Below, in pieces: positions 45,783 to 55,509 of a stretch of DNA of 64,000 nt. The first letter of the stretch is position 1; each line of letters begins with the position of its first letter. The position numbers and the translations under genes are program-made. Origin of the DNA: Candidatus Peregrinibacteria bacterium Gr01-1014_25 (GTDB lineage: Bacteria > Patescibacteriota > Gracilibacteria > Peribacterales > Peribacteraceae). The stretch lies in contig VMFU01000001.1 of the NCBI GenBank assembly GCA_007376205.1, positions 30,661 to 94,660 of the forward strand, in the 5' to 3' direction. The notes under the pieces were generated by a model. It saw nothing but the letters and a program-made list of their open reading frames with translations, was not told where the DNA came from and ran no database searches.

Positions 45783-46873
45783 AGGTTCTCTCCATCGCAT
45801 CGGCCCGCCCGAACTTCGTGAAGCTCGCGGCCGTCCACCACGCGCTTGCAACGCGCGGCGACGTCGAGCATGTGATCGTGCACACGGGGCAGCACTACGA
45901 CCCGCTGCTGTCGGATGTTTTCTTCGAGCAACTGCACATTCCGCAGCCCGCGGAAAATCTCGGTATCCACGGCGGCACGCGCGAGGAGGTTATTGATCGA
46001 ACGAAGAAGGCGCTGATTCCCGTCCTCAAAAAGCACAGACCCGATTGGGTGTTGGTATATGGCGACGTGAACGGTGCGCTCGGCGGTGCGCAGGCGGCGA
46101 AGGAGGCCGGATGCAAACTGGCCCACGTCGAAGCAGGCCTGCGATCCGGTGATATGGACATGCCCGAGGAACACAACCGCATCGGCGTCGATACGCTGGC
46201 TGACCTTCTCTTATGCACCGAACAATCCGGCGTCGATCATTTGCGAAATGAAAAAGTGAAGGGTCGGATTGAGCTCGTGGGGAACACGATGATTGATACG
46301 CTCATCAGGATGATGCCGTTGATTCGACAAGATCCGCCTTTGAATCCTAGGGAAACTGAAGAGGGGTATGGCATCGTAACTCTTCACCGTCCAAGTAATG
46401 TTGATAATCAGACGACGTTGCGACGTAACCTTTCCTTTTTTATTGAAGCAATGAAGTTTCGTAGCTTGATTTTGCCCATGCACCATCGTCTGAAAAATGC
46501 ACTGGATTCTTTTCAAATATTGAAACCAGGGGAAATGCATGAATTGATGATGGCGGGGTTACATCTCTGCCCACCCCTGGGCTATTTGCAATTTTTGAGT
46601 TATCTAAATCACGCGTCATTTATCCTCACTGACTCGGGCGGGATTCAGGAAGAAGCGGTACTCCTCAAGAAACGATGCTTCACGCTGCGCAAGAACACGG
46701 AGCGCCCGGTCACGATCGACTGCGGCAGCAACGTGCTGATCGACATCGACAAACCCGAGGATCGGCAGAAAGTCCTGGACTACGCGGCAAATCCTACGCC
46801 GATCGACGTCGCGATTCCGCCGCTCTGGGACGGGAAAGCGGGGGAACGTATCGTGGAAATTCTCCGAGGCTAA
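45779..46873 (+). CDS. wecB: UDP-N-acetylglucosamine 2-epimerase family (WecB/WbpI-like), mosaic GC
   Basis: MKVLSIASARPNFVKLAAVHHAL, VIVHTGQHYDPLLSDVFFEQL, VYGDVNGALGGA, HVEAGLRSGDMDMPEEHNRIGVD, GIVTLHRPSNVDN, LTDSGGIQEEA. Confidence 0.92.
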   Translation: MKVLSIASARPNFVKLAAVHHALATRGDVEHVIVHTGQHYDPLLSDVFFEQLHIPQPAENLGIHGGTREEVIDRTKKALIPVLKKHRPDWVLVYGDVNGALGGAQAAKEAGCKLAHVEAGLRSGDMDMPEEHNRIGVDTLADLLLCTEQSGVDHLRNEKVKGRIELVGNTMIDTLIRMMPLIRQDPPLNPRETEEGYGIVTLHRPSNVDNQTTLRRNLSFFIEAMKFRSLILPMHHRLKNALDSFQILKPGEMHELMMAGLHLCPPLGYLQFLSYLNHASFILTDSGGIQEEAVLLKKRCFTLRKNTERPVTIDCGSNVLIDIDKPEDRQKVLDYAANPTPIDVAIPPLWDGKAGERIVEILRG

Positions 46874-46886
46874 CCAATATCTCAAC

Positions 46887-46928
46887 GATATGCATCGTGC
46901 ATATCTACTATTATTTCAATAATTGTAG
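46887..46928. repeat. Hairpin pair, second copy-like of the 28506 palindrome
   Basis: GATATGCA-TCG-TGCATATC then CTACtATTATT-TC-AATAATtGTAG. Confidence 0.55.
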
Positions 46929-46966
46929 GCGTGAAGAGAAATGCTCTTCAAAAAAGGCAAATGCCC

Positions 46967-47617
46967 TCACGCCTTGGTCGCGACGATGCACCACCCCAGC
47001 GCGTGCGCGGCGTCGGCGGGGTGCGATGAGTGGTTGTCGCGCCAGAGGGCCCAGCGTGTGAGGAGCGTGGCGGGGAGGACGAGGAACAACCGGGCCAGAC
47101 GGTTCTCGTAGGGCCGGTAGCGATCGATCCAGCGGCGGATGATCGTCTGCGCCAGGACGCTGTGATACTTGCCGCGCTGGTCGATGACGTCGACGCGGAA
47201 TCCCGCTTCCTCGAAGAGGACGCGCAGACCGTACTTCGTGTAGCGGAAGTAATCGTGCGGCTCTTCGTGGAGTTCGTTCCACTGCGGAATGGTGAGGAGA
47301 CAGACACCGCCCGGTTTCAGCACGCGGAAGATCTCCCGCACGACCGCCTGGGGATGGGCGACGTGTTCCAGGACCTGCGTGCAGAGCACGCCGTCGAACG
47401 ATGCGTCCGGCGTGGGAATGGCCTCGGCCGAGGCGATAATGTCCGCCTGCCAGCGCGGATCGGGGTCGAGCGTGCGCCAGAACGCGACGTTCGGGCAGCA
47501 CACGCGGTAACGGTTGAACCGTCCTGCGCCGACGTCGAGCACGTCGCCGTGCAGCACGCCTCCGTAGCGGACGAGCTGCTGGTGGAGCGCTATGCGTTCG
47601 GGCTGTGCGACGATCAT
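46967..47617 (-). CDS. Class I SAM-dependent methyltransferase
   Basis: GDVLDVGAGRFNRYRV, FDGVLCTQVLEHVAHPQAVVREIFRVLKPGGVCLLTIPQWNELHEEPHDYFRYTKYGL. Confidence 0.9.
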   Translation of the reverse strand: MIVAQPERIALHQQLVRYGGVLHGDVLDVGAGRFNRYRVCCPNVAFWRTLDPDPRWQADIIASAEAIPTPDASFDGVLCTQVLEHVAHPQAVVREIFRVLKPGGVCLLTIPQWNELHEEPHDYFRYTKYGLRVLFEEAGFRVDVIDQRGKYHSVLAQTIIRRWIDRYRPYENRLARLFLVLPATLLTRWALWRDNHSSHPADAAHALGWCIVATKA

Positions 47618-48867
47618 GGCCGGTTCATGGTAGCGCCATCGAAGAGTGCGAGGTACTTGCGGATCTGCTCACGCAACGAGAAATGTCCGTCGATCCGCCG
47701 TTTGGCGGCCTGGCCCATCGCCTTCGCCCGTTCCGGATCTTTCAGGAGACGCGTGAGCCGGTCGGCAAACTGCGCGGCGTCGTGCGGATTCACGAGGTAT
47801 CCCGTCTCGCCGTCGACGATCGCGTCCGGCGCGCCGCCGAAGATCGATCCCACGACCGGCTTGCCGGCGGCCATGCCCCACAAGTTCATCGTCGCGAGGG
47901 CGTCGAGATACACCGACGGCACCGTGACGACGTCGGACGCCGCGAGCGCCATCTTGAATTCGTCGAGAGACAGCCAACCCGTCGGCACGAGCTGCTGCTT
48001 CAGCGCCTGTGAGATGCGCGGGAAATACGGCGCAAGACGCTCGGTGTCGCCGCCGATGAGCACATGCGCGTGGGGAACCTCATGGATCGTGCGCTCCGCG
48101 GCGGCAAGCAAAGAATCCATGCCCTTGTCGCCGCTCAAACGCCCCCCGAAATAGACGGTCGGGCCCGTGAGACGGAATCGCTCGCGGAACTGCCGGATCT
48201 CCGCGTCAGGGATCGCCGGCATGTCATCGACCGAATGGTGGATGAAGGCCGTGTTCGTGATGCCATTGGCATGCATGAACTGCTCCATCGCCGTGCTGTA
48301 GACAACGACCTTGGTCATGCAATCGCGGAGGATGCGCTTGATGCGGGCGTTGCGCGGCGGGTAGTACTCGCGGCCGACGGCGCGCAGGTGGTCCCACCAG
48401 TGCATGCGGTACGGCTTGCCGGCGAGCGCGGCCGCCTCGTAGCGCGGACCGCCGACGCGGGCGAAGGAGACGAGGAACGTGTCCTGCGCGGTCATGAACA
48501 CGCGGTTGGTGACCGCGCGCGCGGCGCAGAAGGAGCGGTAGGTCAGGTAGGTGTGGACATTGTGCGCATGCACGACATCGGGCATCAGTTCCCGCATCGC
48601 CGCGAGCACCCGCGGCTCGACGTCGGTGCGCGAAACTGACCGCCGGTGCCTCCCCTTTACCGGCACGTCGACGAGAAGGCTGATCACCTCCCCCGCGGCG
48701 TCCGACCACCGGTGCTCTACTCCCAGCGACGGATTCTGGTGCGTGGTGACGAGCGAGACGCGATGGCCCGCCGTGGTGTAGCCGCGTCGGTACTGGTCCA
48801 CCACGACGGCCACGCCGCCGCGTGCGTCCGGTCCGACCACGTCGTCGTTGAGCAACGTGATGTGCAC
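47614..48867 (-). CDS. GT4 family glycosyltransferase
   Basis: GGVAVVVDQYRRGYTTAGHRVSLVTT, VHAHNVHTYLTYRSF, VYFGGRLSGDKGMDSLL, LWGMAAGKPVVGSIFGGAPDAIVDGETGYLV. Confidence 0.92.
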   Translation of the reverse strand: MHITLLNDDVVGPDARGGVAVVVDQYRRGYTTAGHRVSLVTTHQNPSLGVEHRWSDAAGEVISLLVDVPVKGRHRRSVSRTDVEPRVLAAMRELMPDVVHAHNVHTYLTYRSFCAARAVTNRVFMTAQDTFLVSFARVGGPRYEAAALAGKPYRMHWWDHLRAVGREYYPPRNARIKRILRDCMTKVVVYSTAMEQFMHANGITNTAFIHHSVDDMPAIPDAEIRQFRERFRLTGPTVYFGGRLSGDKGMDSLLAAAERTIHEVPHAHVLIGGDTERLAPYFPRISQALKQQLVPTGWLSLDEFKMALAASDVVTVPSVYLDALATMNLWGMAAGKPVVGSIFGGAPDAIVDGETGYLVNPHDAAQFADRLTRLLKDPERAKAMGQAAKRRIDGHFSLREQIRKYLALFDGATMNRP

Positions 48868-48919
48868 CGCGGCAGCCTAGCATGATAGAAAGCCCTTTCC
48901 ACGGGCAAAAACGGCGCAT

Positions 48920-50794
48920 TTGTCATTGCAAATGACAAACGGGAGCGACAAGCTGTCCGCAATGACTCCCCAGACGCAAGCAGTCAGCCACTGGAAGGTC
49001 CTGCGGCAGGTCTATCGACTGCTCCGGGAGATCCATATCTCCCCGACGTACTTCATCCCGCCGATTCTCCTATCGATCGGCGGAGCGGCCATGGAAGGCA
49101 TCGGTGCGGGTCTGCTCATCCCTCTCCTCAACGGCTTCCTCACGAAGGATTACAGCTTCATCACGTCGCTGCCGGGCTTGAGCCCCCTGATCCAGACGAT
49201 ATTCGGGGAGTCGCCATTGCGCGACCGGACGCTGTTCGCCGTTCTGATTCTGATCTTCATCACGGTCATCATCCTGAAAAACCTGTTGAAGTTCACGGCA
49301 ACGCTGGGCATGTCCTTCCTCGCGACCCGCGCTGTCCATCACCTGCGCAAGCAGATTTTCAACACGTACCTCTCCTTCGACAAACTCTACTTCGACCGGT
49401 CGAACGTCGGCCACCACAGCACGGTGCTAACGGTCTTCTCCAATTACGCCTTCACGCCGGTGCTCATCATCGACAAGGTGCTGCAGGCGCTGTTCTCCCT
49501 CACGGCGTACTTCGTCGTGATGTGCCTCATCTCCTGGAAACTGACGCTGTTGGCCGTGCCCATTTTTCTGTTGCTGCACTTCTCGGTGCGCCGCCTGATC
49601 AAGCGCATCCAACGACTGTCGATGACTATGGCCCAGCAATTGAGCGTCCTGGGGAAGACGGTCGTGGAAATCCTGTCCGTGATCCCCCTCGTGAAGACCA
49701 TGAACATGGAGGAGGCGGAGCGCAAACACTACTGCGACATCAGCGACGCAACAGCGCGGATTGAGTTCCGGAAGATCACGTTGCAGAAGGCAATCAATCC
49801 CGTGCAGGAGTTGATCACTCTGCTGGCAATCTTCCTGCTCTTCTCCGGCATGCTCTACCTGCTCGTGCGCGACGGGCAGACGACCGGCCCATCGTTCCTC
49901 GTATACTTCTACCTGGTGATGAACGCGGCCAACAAATTCGCCGCGATCACCGGATTCCAGGGCGACACGGCATCGGTGGCGGGACAGGTGGCGGGCGTAT
50001 GTGATGTGTTCGAGAACATGCACAAGCATCGCATGGCGGATGGCAAAACGGTGTTCGGCGGCCTGCAGAGGCACATCGAGTTCCGCGACATGCACTTCAG
50101 TTACACGGATGGCAGCCCGATTCTGCGCGGGGTGTCGTTCGCCATCGACAAGGGCAAGGTGACGGCGGTCGTCGGACCGACGGGCGTGGGCAAGACGACG
50201 ATCATCAGTCTGCTCCTGCGCTTCTACGACGTGCCGCCGGGATCGCTGCTGGTCGACGGCGACGACATCCGATCGTTCACCGCGGCGTCGCTGCGCTCGC
50301 ACATGGCTCTCGTCAGCCAGGAGACGCTGCTCTTGCACGAATCGCTGCGGCAGAACATCGCGTACGGCCAGGAGAACGTCGATGAGGAGCAGCTCCGGGC
50401 GGTGCTCCGCAACGCCCGCCTCGATGAGCTCGTCGAGCGGCTGCCCCAGGGATGGGACACGCTCATCGGCGACAGGGGCGTGAAGCTCTCGGGTGGCGAA
50501 AAGCAGCGGGTGTCGATCGCGCGTGCGCTGCTGAAGGGCGCGGACATTCTGATTCTGGACGAAGCGACGAGTTCTCTGGATTCCACGACGGAGAAAATTG
50601 TGCAGGAGGCCGTGGAGGAGGCGATCCGCGGCAAGACGGCGATCGTCATCGCCCACCGGCTCTCCACCATCAAGAACGCCGACCATATCGTCGTCATCGA
50701 CGGCGGCCGCTGCGTGGAACAGGGAACGCTGGAGCAGCTCCTCGAACACAACGGGAAATTCGCCGAACTCTGGCGCGCGCAGAGCTTTTCGTAG
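48920..50794 (+). CDS. ABC transporter, fused permease/ATPase (MsbA/PglK type exporter)
   Basis: TM domain plus VVGPTGVGKTTIISLLLRFY, LSGGEKQRVSIARALLKGADILILDEATSSLDS, IAHRLSTIKNADHIVV. Confidence 0.95.
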   Translation: MSLQMTNGSDKLSAMTPQTQAVSHWKVLRQVYRLLREIHISPTYFIPPILLSIGGAAMEGIGAGLLIPLLNGFLTKDYSFITSLPGLSPLIQTIFGESPLRDRTLFAVLILIFITVIILKNLLKFTATLGMSFLATRAVHHLRKQIFNTYLSFDKLYFDRSNVGHHSTVLTVFSNYAFTPVLIIDKVLQALFSLTAYFVVMCLISWKLTLLAVPIFLLLHFSVRRLIKRIQRLSMTMAQQLSVLGKTVVEILSVIPLVKTMNMEEAERKHYCDISDATARIEFRKITLQKAINPVQELITLLAIFLLFSGMLYLLVRDGQTTGPSFLVYFYLVMNAANKFAAITGFQGDTASVAGQVAGVCDVFENMHKHRMADGKTVFGGLQRHIEFRDMHFSYTDGSPILRGVSFAIDKGKVTAVVGPTGVGKTTIISLLLRFYDVPPGSLLVDGDDIRSFTAASLRSHMALVSQETLLLHESLRQNIAYGQENVDEEQLRAVLRNARLDELVERLPQGWDTLIGDRGVKLSGGEKQRVSIARALLKGADILILDEATSSLDSTTEKIVQEAVEEAIRGKTAIVIAHRLSTIKNADHIVVIDGGRCVEQGTLEQLLEHNGKFAELWRAQSFS

Positions 50795-50846
50795 GCTTCC
50801 CGGGGCGGTGGACACTGCCTGCACGGAACCGTAAGCTGCTCCAACG

Positions 50847-52037
50847 ATGGCAAATCCCTCCGACGTCCTCATTATCGGCGGTTTCGGGCATGTTGGCCTG
50901 CCCCTCGGCATCGTGCTTGCGGACGCCGGCTTGCATGTCTCGCTATTGGACATCGATGCAGTGAAAAGGCCGATGATCGAAGCCGGCACGATGCCGTTCA
51001 TCGAGTACGACGCCGAGCCGCTGCTCAAGAAGGTCATCGGGAAGACATTGTTCGTCGCGGACGGTCTCGCGGACGCCGCGAATAGCCGCATCGTACTGAT
51101 CACCATCGGAACGCCCGTCGACGAGTACTTGAGTCCCAAGACCGCGCCGCTCTTCGCGTTGGCGGACGCGCTCCTGCCGCACCTCACAGAGCAGCACACC
51201 GTCGTCCTGCGCAGCACGGTCTGCCCGGGGACGACGCGCGCGCTTCGTGCGCACTGGCTGGCGCGCGGCAAAGACATCCCCATCGCGTACTGCCCCGAGC
51301 GCATCGTCCAGGGGTACGCGATCCGCGAACTGCGCGAACTGCCCCAAGTCGTCTCGGGCACGTCGATGCAGGCGATCCAGACGGCAAAGGAGCTCTTCGG
51401 TCGTCTCGGCGTCGAGACGATCGACGTCGGCACTGAAGAGGCGGAGATGAGCAAGCTCTTTTTGAATGCCTGGCGGTACATTCAGTTCGCGACGGCGAAT
51501 CAGTTCTTCGTCATGGCCCGTGAACACGGACTGGATTACGACCAGATCTACCGCGCGATGACGCACCACTACGATCGAGGCAACATTCCGCGGCCGGGGT
51601 TCGCCGCCGGCCCATGCCTGCTGAAGGACACCATGCAGCTCGCCGCCGCCTACCGGAACCAGTTTTTCCTCGGTCACGCAGCGATGATGGTCAACGAGGG
51701 TCTTCCTGCGTTCGTCGTGGACATGGCGCGGAACGCGGCGGGAGATCTGCAGGGTAAAACCGTCGGCATTTTGGGGATGGCGTTCAAGAAAGACATCGAC
51801 GACACGCGCGATTCCCTGTCTTTCAAACTCCGCAAGCTCCTGCAATTCCAGGGAGCCGACGTGCTCTGCAGCGATGAATTCGCGGCGGGTGACGGCTTCA
51901 TCCCAAAGGAAGATCTCGTTCATCGCGCGGACGTGATCATCGTCGGCGTTCCCCACTCCGCCTACCGCGATCTCACGCTGCCAGCAAAGACGATCACAAT
52001 CGACCTGTGGGGCGTCCTGCCGATCGCAAAACGTTAG
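50847..52037 (+). CDS. Nucleotide-sugar dehydrogenase (WecC/WbpA-like)
   Basis: VLIIGGFGHVGLPLGIVLADAGLHVSLLDID, TVVLRSTVCPGTT, YCPERIVQG, EAEMSKLFLNAWRY, GPCLLKDT, GILGMAFKKDIDDTRDSLS. Confidence 0.92.
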   Translation: MANPSDVLIIGGFGHVGLPLGIVLADAGLHVSLLDIDAVKRPMIEAGTMPFIEYDAEPLLKKVIGKTLFVADGLADAANSRIVLITIGTPVDEYLSPKTAPLFALADALLPHLTEQHTVVLRSTVCPGTTRALRAHWLARGKDIPIAYCPERIVQGYAIRELRELPQVVSGTSMQAIQTAKELFGRLGVETIDVGTEEAEMSKLFLNAWRYIQFATANQFFVMAREHGLDYDQIYRAMTHHYDRGNIPRPGFAAGPCLLKDTMQLAAAYRNQFFLGHAAMMVNEGLPAFVVDMARNAAGDLQGKTVGILGMAFKKDIDDTRDSLSFKLRKLLQFQGADVLCSDEFAAGDGFIPKEDLVHRADVIIVGVPHSAYRDLTLPAKTITIDLWGVLPIAKR

Positions 52038-53053
52038 AGCGTCCCGCGGTCGACCTGCTCCTTGATCCAGGGGATGACTGCGTCGAGCATTTCGTCCAGC
52101 GTCGTTGTCGCCCGGAACCCAAGCATGCGCGCCGCTTTCTCCGTGTTTGGCACGCGCTTCTGCACATCGAAAGGGAACGGGGCATCGGAGACGTACCGGA
52201 AAGGTGCATCGCCCCGAATCTTCTTCCAGATGGTTTCGGCCAGTGCCAGAACGGTGGTGGATTGATCGGTGCTGATGTTGAAATCCTCGTTGACGGCCTC
52301 GGGCTTCTCGATGCACAGGCGGATGCCCAGCGCCAGGTCCGCGCCGTAGGTGTAGTGCCGCACCTGGTGTCCGTCTCCCAAAATGTGCAGGGGGTCCTGT
52401 CCTTTGAGGATTTTCTGCACGAGATCCGGCACAACGTGGCTCATCGCCAGCTTCACGTTGCCCGAGAGAATGTCCCTGTGGGAGGCCGACCTGCGTTCGC
52501 CGATGCCGACGCAGTTGAACGGACGAATGATCGTGTAGGGCAACTTGTACTGTTCCCATGCACCCTGCGCAAAGTACTCGGTGGCGAGTTTCTGGAAGCC
52601 GTACGTCGAGCTGGGCGGCGGGCAGCGCCGTTGTTCCCCCTCCGGCGTCGGCCAGACACCGGCGTTCTCGTACACCATCGACGAACTGATGACGTTCATT
52701 TTCTTCAGCGTGCCGGCCTTGTGCGCCTCGATCGCGGCGTCGAACGCCGCGGCGGTGATCCGTTCGTTCTCCGCCAGCAAATCGTACGCGAACTCGTGGA
52801 AATAGCTGATGCCGCCAATGCGCGCGGCGCCCGCGACCATCTGGTCGACGCCTTGAAGCAGCTCCCGCAGAAGCGCGGCATCTTTGGCATCGCCCTGCAC
52901 AAAACGGTAGCGGGGGTGATCCATCGACGCCTGGTGCACGGGCCCGTACTTGGAAAAGTTATCCAGGCCCACGACCTCATGGCCAGCCCGCAGCAGCTCC
53001 TCGACGAGGTAGCCGCCGATGAACCCTGCCGAACCGGTGACGAGAATTTTCAT
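52034..53053 (-). CDS. NAD-dependent epimerase/dehydratase
   Basis: MKILVTGSAGFIGGYLVEELLRAGHEVVGLDNFSKYGPV, SSSMVYENAGVWPTPEGE, STYGFQKLATEYF. Confidence 0.9.
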   Translation of the reverse strand: MKILVTGSAGFIGGYLVEELLRAGHEVVGLDNFSKYGPVHQASMDHPRYRFVQGDAKDAALLRELLQGVDQMVAGAARIGGISYFHEFAYDLLAENERITAAAFDAAIEAHKAGTLKKMNVISSSMVYENAGVWPTPEGEQRRCPPPSSTYGFQKLATEYFAQGAWEQYKLPYTIIRPFNCVGIGERRSASHRDILSGNVKLAMSHVVPDLVQKILKGQDPLHILGDGHQVRHYTYGADLALGIRLCIEKPEAVNEDFNISTDQSTTVLALAETIWKKIRGDAPFRYVSDAPFPFDVQKRVPNTEKAARMLGFRATTTLDEMLDAVIPWIKEQVDRGTL

Positions 53054-53134
53054 AGGAGAGACGCAGTGTACATCATGCGTGCCGTGCATCCACGGGCGAT
53101 TGTCAGCTCCCATAGAGGTTTATATGCTGCCCGC

Positions 53135-53923
53135 ATGATCAATCTGCGCAGAGCGCTGAAGCGCGGCCTGGGCAACGTCTTGGGACGCTTATTGCCCCGT
53201 CATAGCATGCATGCGATCGTCGAGGAGGCGATGCGCCGCGAGCCGGAGATGCTCTATCGCACCATAGCCCCGCACCTAGGTCGGCAACGCACGGTCGGGA
53301 CAATGCCCATGGATTTGCCCGCCGACGGCAATATGTGTTTCGAGCACCTCGCCGGCCTGTTTTCCAGCACGTCCTTCGACCATGCCGTCATTTCCCTGCC
53401 CGTTCGGCAGGGCGCGTACCTGTTCGGTCTCGTACGCCATATGAACGCGCAGAAGGTGATCGAGATCGGACGGTATAAAGGAGGATCCACCGTGCTCCTT
53501 GCCGCCGCCATGGGCGGCAAAGGCGATCTGTGGAGCATCGATGTCGGCGAGAAGTTCGTGCGGAACAATGCCGGCACGCAGCAACGTTACGACGACGAAG
53601 TGCGGTCGTTCCTGTCGAAGAACCATCTGGCCGCGCACCTCATCATCGGCGACACGCGCACCTTGGAGCTTGATACTGGCGATGTCGATCTCGTTTTCAT
53701 CGACGGCGATCACAGTTACGAAGGGGCCAAGATCGACTTTGAACGATTCGGACGACGTGTGCGGGTGGGCGGCGCCGTGCTGTTCGATGACGCATTCGAC
53801 GAGCCGCTCATCCGCTCGCACGCCGATACCGTCGGTCGGCTGGTCGACGAGATTGTGTGCAACGGCGATTTCCGCCTCGTCAAAGCCGTCAACCGCATGG
53901 CGCATTTGGAACGCGTGCGGTGA
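53135..53923 (+). CDS. Class I SAM methyltransferase (CmcI/Methyltransf_24-like)
   Basis: VIEIGRYKGGSTVLLAAAMGGKGDLWSIDVGEK, VDLVFIDGDHSYEGAKIDFERFGRRVRVGGAVLFDDAF. Confidence 0.85.
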   Translation: MINLRRALKRGLGNVLGRLLPRHSMHAIVEEAMRREPEMLYRTIAPHLGRQRTVGTMPMDLPADGNMCFEHLAGLFSSTSFDHAVISLPVRQGAYLFGLVRHMNAQKVIEIGRYKGGSTVLLAAAMGGKGDLWSIDVGEKFVRNNAGTQQRYDDEVRSFLSKNHLAAHLIIGDTRTLELDTGDVDLVFIDGDHSYEGAKIDFERFGRRVRVGGAVLFDDAFDEPLIRSHADTVGRLVDEIVCNGDFRLVKAVNRMAHLERVR

Positions 53924-53941
53924 GTTTGTACACTCGCCCCA

Positions 53942-55507
53942 ATGCTCTTCCATTCGCCGCAGTTTCTCTTTGTCTTCCTGCCGCTGGCCCTGCTCGGCTT
54001 CTTCGCGGTGGGGCGGTGGGGCTCACAGGCGCTGGCATTGCTGTGGCTCACATGCGTCTCCCTCTTCTTCTACGGCTACTGGAATCCCGCGTACCTCTGG
54101 CTCCTGGGCCTTTCGATCATCGTCAATTATCCGCTCGGCACGATCCTCATGCGCCGGGGCACTGGCGGGCGGGCGCTCCTCATCGTCGGCATTGCCGCGA
54201 ACCTCGCGCTCCTGGGCTACTTCAAATACGCAAATTTCTTCCTCGACGCCGCAGGCACCGCTCTCGGAGCCCCGTGGACACTGGGGACAATCGTCCTACC
54301 ACTTGGCATTTCGTTCTTCACCTTCGAACAGGTTGCCTGGCTCGTGGAGTCGCACCAAGGAAAAATTCCGCCGACAACCTTCCTGCGGTACTGCGCCTTC
54401 ATCACGAATTTCCCCAAACTCATCGCCGGGCCCATCGTCCGGCCGCATGAATTCCTGCCGCAACTCCAAGATGCGCATTGGGGCCGCTGCCGCGCGGAGA
54501 ACATGTCGGTGGGGGTGACGATCTTTATGATCGGCCTGTTCAAGAAAGTCGTTCTGGCGGACACGGTCGCGACGCTCGTGAGTCCCGTGTTTGCCGCATC
54601 CGCGGCCGGGGCATCGGTGACGCTGCTGGAAGCCTGGGGATCTCTGCTTGCCTACGCATTGCAGATCTATTTCGACTTCTCGGGGTACACGGACATGGCC
54701 ATCGGCGTCGCGCGGATGTTCGGCATCACGCTTCCGTTGAACTTCGCGGCGCCGTACCGCTCCGTTTCCATCATCGACTTCTGGCGACGGTGGCATATGT
54801 CGCTGTCACGCCTCGTGCGCGACTACGTGTACATCCCGCTGGGCGGGAACCGGTGCGGCACCGTGCGGCAATGGATCAACGTGCTCGTCACCATGGCCAT
54901 CGTCGGCCTGTGGCATGGCGCGGGATGGACATTCATCGCGTGGGGAACGCTGCATGGAGTGTTTCTCGTCATCAACCATGCATGGCGCGCGGCGCGGGTC
55001 CGGATGGGCCTCGCAAACCTCGGCACGTGGTGGAGTAGGAGCCTCGCGTGGATGACAACGTTCGCCGCGGTTCTCGTGGCGTGGGTGTTCTTCCGCTCGG
55101 AGAACATGCCGGCGGCGCTGCGTTTCCTCGGATCGCTCGCGGGCGCGGACGGCCTGTCGCTGCCCGGCATGTGGCAGGCGCGTTGGGGTGATCTGCTCTC
55201 GGGCTACGGCGTCCAGTTCGACCTGCAGCAGCGTCTCATTCTCCTGCCCAGTCAGTGGGTGCGGGGCAGCACATGGATTCTCGCCCTCCTGTGCATGGCC
55301 CTCCTGCTGCCGACAACGCAGCAATTCCTGCGGCATTTCCGGCCCGCCGGAGATGCTCGTGAGAATGACGTCGGCCCGGGCATCATGGGCGGCCTCACGT
55401 GGCAGCCGACGGTGCGATGGGCCTTGGGCCTCGCGGCGCTGACGAGCGTCACGATCGTTTTCCTGATGCTGTCGCAGCAGAGCGAATTCCTCTACTTCCA
55501 ATTCTGA
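53942..55507 (+). CDS. MBOAT-family membrane O-acyltransferase (AlgI-like)
   Basis: MLFHSPQFLFVFLPLALLGFF, GISFFTFEQVAWLVE, LQIYFDFSGYTDMAIGVARMFGITLPLNFAAPY, DFWRRWHMSLSRLVRDYVYIPLGGNR, MAIVGLWHGAGWTFIAWGTLHG. Confidence 0.95.
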   Translation: MLFHSPQFLFVFLPLALLGFFAVGRWGSQALALLWLTCVSLFFYGYWNPAYLWLLGLSIIVNYPLGTILMRRGTGGRALLIVGIAANLALLGYFKYANFFLDAAGTALGAPWTLGTIVLPLGISFFTFEQVAWLVESHQGKIPPTTFLRYCAFITNFPKLIAGPIVRPHEFLPQLQDAHWGRCRAENMSVGVTIFMIGLFKKVVLADTVATLVSPVFAASAAGASVTLLEAWGSLLAYALQIYFDFSGYTDMAIGVARMFGITLPLNFAAPYRSVSIIDFWRRWHMSLSRLVRDYVYIPLGGNRCGTVRQWINVLVTMAIVGLWHGAGWTFIAWGTLHGVFLVINHAWRAARVRMGLANLGTWWSRSLAWMTTFAAVLVAWVFFRSENMPAALRFLGSLAGADGLSLPGMWQARWGDLLSGYGVQFDLQQRLILLPSQWVRGSTWILALLCMALLLPTTQQFLRHFRPAGDARENDVGPGIMGGLTWQPTVRWALGLAALTSVTIVFLMLSQQSEFLYFQF

Positions 55508-55509
55508 CA

